Source of the DNA: Dioszegia crocea
Taxonomy: Eukaryota > Basidiomycota > Tremellomycetes > Tremellales > Bulleribasidiaceae
NCBI GenBank assembly: GCA_001600615.1
Contig: BCKK01000011.1
Coordinates: 494,839-558,838 of the forward strand
Length of the DNA: 64,000 nucleotides
Direction of reading: 5' to 3'
Shown: piece after piece, positions 55,105 to 64,000 of the stretch
How positions within the stretch are numbered: position 1 is the first letter of the stretch
Layout: every line of letters starts with the position of its first letter
The notes under the pieces: generated by a model
Databases searched by the model: none
What the model was told of the DNA's origin: nothing
Seen by the model: the letters and a program-made list of their open reading frames with translations, nothing else
Translations under genes and position numbers: made by a program

Positions 55105-57011
55105 CTAGCACCCTTTCCACTCGTGCTCCATCACCCATTGACAGCTCTCCTCCAAGATCATTAACGCCCTCTCGATTTCCGCCCGGGTCACTGTGAGTGG
55201 GGGAACGATCCGAATGGTCCCGCCGAGCTCTTTGAGAGGGACAAGATTGCAATTTAGGCCGAGCTGGAATGCCTTATCGGATAAGGCGGCGCCGATTGCT
55301 GGGGAGCAGGTGTGGAGGGCTAGCATTAAGCCGCGGCCTCTGACCTCGCGGATGAAGGGGTATTTGATCTTGAGCTGGGTTATCAGCGGATGACCAGGAG
55401 AAGAGATAGCATAGAAACTGTAGTGGAGCGAAGTGAATCTATGCGAGAGAGTAGGAAGAGGGAGAGTGGAACGCCAGGAAATGGGAAGGGGAGAAACTGG
55501 GGTGCCACGCGAACACATAGCAAGGGGAAAAGGTAGTATGTAAGGTATTGGAGTCCATATAGCGGAGGGCAAGACGGTAGGAGATAGCAAGGGTGGAAGA
55601 AGTGAACCTCTACTCACACTTTCCAAACCCATCTTGAACACCCCTCCTATGTCCCGCGCAAGAGCCACCGTCTCGTCCCGCTTCACAATCTCGCACACCT
55701 TTGCACCCACCGCACAGACTATTGGGTCATTCATATGCGTCGTATAGTACATGTAGCCCTTAGCGTGCAGGCTGGCCGATATGGTAGGGGAGGTACACAC
55801 AGCGCCGAGCGGCAAGCCCGCGCCGAGTGTTTTGGATAGGAGTAGGATGTCAGGGATGATGCTTGAGGCTTGGTAAGCGAACATGTCTGATATCAGCACA
55901 ATTCTACAAGATAGATCTTCGGACTCACCTCCAGTCCGAGCCATGCCTGTTTGGGCCTCATCGATAATGAGCAACATCCCTCGCTTCTCGCAGTGCGCCT
56001 TTAACGCCTCGAGGTAGCCTTCCGGAAGCTCCACCATACCGCCTGTCGAGACGATCGGCTCGATAATGCACGCAGCGAGATTACCGGTGCTTTGGCCTGG
56101 ACGTCAGCGTTGTGGACTTGACCCAAACAGCCTCCTAGAGATCACACGCTAGGTCTGCCGTGGCCGGAACTTACGATCAATCAGGTCCCACCCGTAATTT
56201 AGCTCCATCTCCCAATCGTAGCTCCCATCAGCACGCTTAAATGGCGAGTATAAAGCATCTGGAACAGGCAAGAGGAAACTTCCAGGCATGGTGGGTCCGA
56301 AACCTGCTCGGCCGTGTACGAAAGTCGCGCCTGCTGATCCTGCCGACATACCATCTGGAGGTCAGCGCGGTCAGGTGGGCACTTACGATATCCCGTCGAG
56401 AAGCCCACTACCTCCCATTTGCCAGTGTACATCTTGGCCATCTTCAACGCGCACTCCACTGTCTCGCTCCCAGTGGAGAGAAAGATGAACTTGCTCAGTT
56501 CGACAGGGAGGAGGGCGGCGAGGGCGACGCACAAGTCAGTGACGGGTGGAGAGAGCATGGATGAGAAGAGGTGGTCGAGGGTTTGAGAGGTTCGGATGAT
56601 GGTGGAGGTGATCTCAGGGTGACAGCTGAGATGTCAGCTCGGGATTGGTATGTACTCACTGTCCTAGCAGACTTGACATCTGACCACTTGTAAAGTCCAG
56701 CATCGTCTTGCCATCCTTATCCTAGAGCATGTCAGGCAAGTCTTGGAGTACAAGGAGTGACTCACCCAAAGGACCGTGCCCTCCGCTTTGACGGGGATGA
56801 AACCTAACCAGGGCGCTTTGATCGGGACCAGGTGGTCCTCCGCAATCTTCCAGAACTGTGCTCCATCCACCGTGGCCTTGGCTTCCTCCTTATCTTGTAG
56901 GGTAGTCGCCGAGTTGACGCTGTCGCGTCTGACAGTCGGGGTGAGCGTGTCAATCTTGACGGGGTTGAGCTCGGGCCCGCCGGTAATGGGTATAATGTCA
57001 GTGAGGAGCAT
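55105..57011 (-). CDS. Class III aminotransferase, 2,2-dialkylglycine decarboxylase-like
   Basis: Seven exons (57011-56766, 56721-56660, 56625-56387, 56354-56175, 56096-55929, 55886-55618, 55374-55105) encode 477 residues. Fold-type I PLP features are STGSETVECALKMAKMYTGK, YHGMSAGSAGAT, IIEPIVSTGGMVELPEGYL, LLIIDEAQTGMARTGD, the Schiff-base lysine in LLLSKTLGAGLP (about Lys317), and GRGLMLALHT. GMSAGSAGAT and the long central section suit dialkylglycine decarboxylase or a related class III enzyme rather than ornithine or GABA aminotransferase. It starts with about 60 residues of variable N-terminal sequence. The substrate cannot be fixed. The last intron (about 243 nt) is long. Confidence 0.85.
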
Positions 57012-57741
57012 TGTCGATGCGGCAGTAAGGGTGACTGGCTGAAGAGCATCCTATCTGTCTGGTCTTATAGCTTGACTGCGACTGTTGTCGGGTCAGACTA
57101 TCACCCCAAAGTATGCTACGGTCAAGATCCGACCGAAGCCATGTCCCGGCCGAGGCCGCCATATGGTCTCAAATGATCAGCTGACGTCCAGAGGACGGCT
57201 TAATAGTGTTATCCAAAAGCAGCCATGCGGCTCTGGATCCGGCAGCGCCGGGGGTGGTAGCCTATACTGTAAGGGGAATACTGCATGACAGCGACGTGTG
57301 GCCTCGGAGAGTGTGAATCAGGCTGGGCCTGCATGGAAGTCAAAGGAGGGTATAACGGCATCATCTGTTTCATCTCCTCTGAGGGCCAAGCAGTAAGATT
57401 TTTGTGTGGGTGTATGCCCACTCACAATGCAGGATAGTGTCTGATACTCACAGGACTGGCTGAGAAGACTACGATCTAGATCGGATCAGTGCCTGATTGA
57501 CTAATGGCTGAGATGTGGTTGGCTGATCAGTCTGAAACGTGGATGATTCGTCATCGTTCGGGAGATTTACGCGCGCGGTCGTAACCGCCGCATGCTATGA
57601 CATTGACCGGCCTCTATCGGCCTCCACCCTAATTTCCAAAGCTCCACTCCACCTAGAGATATAAAGACGGTGGCAAGATCGATTCTACATCCATACCTTC
57701 TCTTTCCTACTCGATACTCAATCAAACACCAAAAAATAACA
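57012..57741. promoter_or_regulatory. Divergent promoter region, aminotransferase and catalase
   Basis: About 730 bp. A TATAAA box for catalase is at 57660-57665, followed by a C/T/A-rich leader. A promoter for the aminotransferase is presumed on the left side. Confidence 0.45.
57660..57665 (+). promoter_or_regulatory. TATA box of the catalase gene
   Basis: TATAAA in GAGATATAAAGACGG, 77-82 bp before the catalase ATG. Position and context fit a stress-inducible TATA-class fungal promoter. Confidence 0.55.
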
Positions 57742-60158
57742 ATGTCAGCCAACGGAAACGGAAACGGACACGCCAACGGCAATGGCAATGGCCGCTCTGC
57801 CCCCAAGGCCTCTGATCTAGCTTCTGTCAAGAACTACGAGGAGGACCGCAATGCCAAGTCAACTGAAGTGTGAGTAGCTAGCTATACAGTGGCAAGATCA
57901 GCATCACCCGTGTCAAGATCGGCTATCCCTGATTTCAAGTGGCGATCGAGCTGACCTCCTCAGTAACTACACCGTATCGAACGGTGCACCCCAGCGACAC
58001 CCCTACACTGTCCAGCGTGCGGGTCTCGATGGACCGCTTCTCCTGCAGGACTTCCACTTGATCGATTTGCTTTCGCACTTCGATCGCGAGCGGTACGTTT
58101 TTCCTCACCCGTCCTCATTTGGGACCATCGCTGATCTTTCAGAATTCCTGAGCGTGTTGTCCACGCCAAGGGTTCAGGTGCCCACGGTGTCTTCGAGTGC
58201 ACAGAGGACACCTCCGATCTCTGTGTTGCGGACATGTTCAAAAAGGGAACCAAGTGCCCAATCTCGATGCGATTTTCGACCGTCGGTGGCGAGTCTGGAT
58301 CTCCCGATCTACACCGTGACCCCCGAGGGTTCTCAATCAAGTTCAGGACTTCAGAGGGGAACTGGGACTTCGTAGCGAACAACACTGTAAGTGTCCCGAA
58401 GGTCTCGCGGCGACGGGAGGTCGATGGGCGAAAATCTCATTTTCTCCCCCACTTTTTCGATTTTTTTCACTCTGAGAACATCGCTGATGACCCTAGCCTG
58501 TCTTCTTCCTGCGTGACCCCGCGAAATTCCCTCATTTCATACACACACGTTCGTCAAAAAACAAAGAGATCGACTTAGTGCGTTGCTGAGATCACAGAGA
58601 AGCGAGATCCTGCCACCCATTTGACGGGTGATGACGATTCGACCGCGTTCTGGGACTACCTTTCGCAGAACCCTGAGTCTATTCATCAGGTTATGGTGAG
58701 TACACACTCAGCTTTCATTCGAGCATAAGACACAGCCTCGAGGAACGACCGCTGACTTGTCAGATCCTCATGAGTGACAGAGGTATTCCCGCCGGATGGA
58801 GGTTCATGGTGAGTCCCAATCGTCTCCCCAAGCCCCTGTTTCAATGCTGACCCGAAAAAGCATGGATATTATGGTCACACTCTTAAGGTAGTGAACAAGA
58901 ATGGCGAGTGGCAGTTCGCCCAGTTCCACTGTATCTCGGAGCAGGGCATCAAGAACTTCACACAGGAGGAAGCCGCCAAGCTGTCGCCTGATTATGGACA
59001 GAAGGACCTATACGAGGCTATCGAGCGTGGAGAGTGAGTACATTCCATATCATCTGAGATGGGTCTGAACGTCGGGGATGGGCCTGGGCCTTCTCATTGG
59101 GATTATATGGGTGGTGGAAGGAGTGAAATACCTCAGTGTGGACAATGACGTAATTTCTTCCACTAACACTACAGATTCCCCGAGTGGACCCTCAAGGTGC
59201 AGACTATGACCCTTCAGCAGGCTGAAAAGCTATGGAGGGAGAAGAAGATCAACGTCTTTGACTTGACCCACATTTGGCCTCACTCCGATTTCCCATTGAG
59301 GACTATCGGAAAGATGACCTTGAACGAGAATGCCAAGGTATGTCTTTCCTCCTTGACATCTTAACCTATGCTGACTTCCTTACTAGAACTACTTCGCAGA
59401 GATTGAGCAGATCGCCTTCAACCCTGCACACATGATTCCCGGAATCGAGCCCTCTGCGGACCCAGTCTTGCAATCCCGACTCTTCTCTTACCCCGACGCC
59501 CACCGACACCGTATTGGCCCCAACTACCAGCAGCTCCCTGTCAACCAGCACCTCGTTCCCAACACAGGCAGCTTCCAGCGCGATGGTCAGATGGCATTCT
59601 ACAACCAGGGCTCAAGGCCGAACTACTTGAGCTCTATCGACCCTATTCAATTCAAGGACCCCGCCTACTCTTTGAATGACGTTCACGGAAGGTTCGTCGG
59701 TGAGGCTGTTAGCTTCTTGTCGGAGATCAGGCCCGAGGACTTCAATGCTCCCCGTACGTCTTCTCCATCTGCTCGTTGATTCAATGCTGACGTATAGGTG
59801 CACTCTGGCAGAAGGTATTCTCGGAGGAGTCTAGGCAGCGATTCATCGAGACTGTTTCTGGTCACATGGCCAACTGTCCCGATAAGAAGATCATTGCCAG
59901 GCAGCTTACGATCTTCAAGGAGGTCGATCAGAGTCTTGGAGAGAGGCTCGAGAAGGCCACTGGCGTCCAGGCGCTTGATGGTGGTGTTGCCGCTATGCAG
60001 TTCAACGGTGAGCAAATCTTGAAATCAGGGAAGAAGCAAGCTGACTGTCAGGCTCGCACAACGGTATGGCCAAGGGTGGAAAGGTCCCTGCCAACGGCTT
60101 GAAGGAGTCTAACGATGTGGTTTTCCACAACGGTGCTCCCCAGGAGGCGAAGCTTTAA
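57742..60158 (+). CDS. Monofunctional heme catalase
   Basis: Eleven exons (57742-57869, 57964-58092, 58143-58386, 58497-58548, 58598-58695, 58764-58808, 58861-59033, 59175-59337, 59387-59753, 59798-60007, 60052-60158) encode 571 residues. Catalytic residues are visible: His93 in [15 protein letters not shown], Asn in [15 protein letters not shown] (about 165-166), and the proximal heme ligand Tyr379 in [15 protein letters not shown]. Small-subunit clade features ([23 protein letters not shown] block, no C-terminal flavodoxin-like domain) are present. The N-terminus is a Gly/Asn-rich extension ([18 protein letters not shown]). It decomposes hydrogen peroxide, in peroxisome or cytosol; there is no clear PTS1 (ends EAKL). 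Intron 4 uses a GTTCGT donor, unusual here but required by the frame. Confidence 0.94.
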
Positions 60159-60414
60159 GTTTGAAATCTAGAAATGATGTTAGATAGTAGTGAAGATTAG
60201 CATGTAGCCATTTGATACATTTGACAGTATCGTCTTTTTCACTTGCCATCTCCTGTACCGACTGTAGTCTCCCCGCCTTGATCTAATTGCAATCGCATGA
60301 GTTACATGCTGTACTTGAACTATGCATAAGAGATCCCCCTAGTGAAATTGAGTGCCAATATCGAAAATGACGGGATAAGAGCTTAGTAGCCTAAGACAGG
60401 ATCAGCAAATCACC
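60159..60414. other. Convergent intergenic, nothing recognised
   Basis: About 255 bp between the ends of the catalase and prolyl-tRNA synthetase genes. Confidence 0.4.
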
Positions 60415-63141
<2,727 letters not shown>

Positions 63142-63469
63142 GTACTCTGTAGGGAGAGGGGTAGATGAGGAATGTCTAGGAAATGTCGAGTTGGATCAGG
63201 CAACATCCCTTTGGCTCAAGGTGCATCTGAAACACCTCGTTATCAACTCCACGTCAGTTTTTGGCCCCTACCCAGCTATGAATGATGGATTCGTCAAGCC
63301 TTGGATCTCGGGCGGTGCAGCTAGACTATACGGAAGGTCTGCAGTTCTGGAGAAGTGGGGATAACGCAGATAGGCCCTACGTCGCAAACGAAGATGCCCA
63401 GTCGATGCACCAGTTCTCCCACTCCCAAAATCTAATCTCTTCAAGCCAAAACCATACATCATTCATCCC
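63142..63469. other. Intergenic, nothing recognised
   Basis: About 330 bp between the synthetase start and the eL28 stop (both minus strand). Confidence 0.4.
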
Positions 63470-64000
63470 CTAGTCGAGCTCAATAACATCCTCGCCGTTC
63501 TGTCCCTTGGCAGCAGGGCCAGCAGCGGCAGCCTGCGCCTTCTTTCCTCGGAGCTTGGGGGCACGGGTCTTGGGGGGGTTGACGGATCGCCTCTGAGCAC
63601 GGACAATGGCGGAAGCGCGGGCGACGGCGGCCTGAGGGTTAGCTTAGTCCCATGAAGGTGAAGATCAGGCGGAGAATTGGAGACGAAAGGAAGCATTAAG
63701 TTGGAGGGGTGTCGGAAGGAATTGCTGCCTTCTCGGGGAATCATGCTTAAATCGCACAATCCTCCAATCCTCAATTCCGCCTTTTCCGCCTCGCCCCAAC
63801 TTTGCCCAGATCTCTGCTCCCATCCACACTGACAACGCCTCAAATCGAGTAACACAGATAGCGCATCTAACGCAAGATCACAAACTTACGTGACGGAGAT
63901 CGGGTCGGTAGCCCTTGCCAGCGGTCTCAGCAGCGGCAATCTTGGCAGCTCGTCGAGCGGTGGTACCGCGGCGGAGGGTAACGTGGGTGCGGGCACCGGC
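63470..64000 (-). CDS. 60S ribosomal protein eL28, 3' part (cut by window edge)
   Basis: Exon 64000-63890 (continuing beyond the window) and the last exon 63631-63470. Visible protein: TARRAAKIAAAETAGKGYR, RPDLRH, then AAVARASAIVRAQRRSVN, KLRGKKAQAAAA and an acidic end (GEDVIELD). This matches the C-terminal half of eukaryotic eL28, including the RPDLR-xAAVARASAI block. The 258-nt intron is long for this window, as often seen in ribosomal protein genes. I looked for C/D-box snoRNA signals in it and found none convincing. The 5' exons lie outside. Confidence 0.88.

Noticed and set aside
63632..63889. Possible snoRNA in the long eL28 intron
   Set aside because: No properly spaced C box (TGATGA) and D box (CTGA) with a terminal stem could be found on the sense strand.

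Overview
The window is nuclear DNA of a basidiomycete fungus, most likely a tremellomycete yeast (Cryptococcus/Kwoniella-like). The genes are compact and intron-rich. Most introns are 45-80 nt with GTGAGT/GTAAGT donors and a CTGAC or CTAAC branch site 5-15 nt before CAG/TAG. Several proteins (CPL1-like, WSC pair, Fpk1/Nrc2 kinase, N-extended eIF1) resemble basidiomycete-yeast versions. The species cannot be fixed from the sequence. Gene models below were built by hand-splicing, checking that exon phases match and total coding length is divisible by three.

Layout. 0.6-2.5 kb: an unknown protein (-) and a MIX17/CHCHD2-like twin-CX9C protein (+). 3-13 kb is accessory: two small unknown paralogs, then three tandem F-box-type paralogs (one frameshifted, one without a clear start). 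13.4-23 kb: ISU1 iron-sulfur scaffold, two tandem WSC-domain surface proteins, a coiled-coil unknown, a ~290-bp MITE with 8-bp target duplication, and a GPI-type cupredoxin. 23-29.4 kb: FYV7-like rRNA processing factor, eIF1/SUI1, checkpoint clamp RAD1, and a third member of the small unknown family. 30-49.7 kb: DAL5/TNA1-type transporter, large mitochondrial PPR protein, coatomer zeta, an orphan, Fpk1/Nrc2 AGC kinase, Rdx/SelW-like protein, NASP-type histone chaperone, Ser-rich GPI protein, NYN-domain protein. 49.8-53.5 kb: a ~1.4-kb tandem segmental duplication that doubled a small unknown gene and copied the last exon of the NYN gene, then a CPL1-domain secreted protein. 54-64 kb: class I glutamine amidotransferase and class III aminotransferase (tail to tail), catalase, cytosolic/mitochondrial prolyl-tRNA synthetase, and the 3' part of ribosomal protein eL28, cut by the window edge.

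Housekeeping genes (translation, Fe-S assembly, secretion, DNA damage, chromatin) are interspersed with surface or secreted proteins (two WSC, cupredoxin, Ser-rich GPI, CPL1-like) and lineage-specific families. The best candidates for undescribed biology are the five-member small-protein family defined by a conserved phase-2 intron, and the F-box-like array with intron-like elements downstream of its stop codons. No tRNA, rRNA, CRISPR array or autonomous transposase was recognised.
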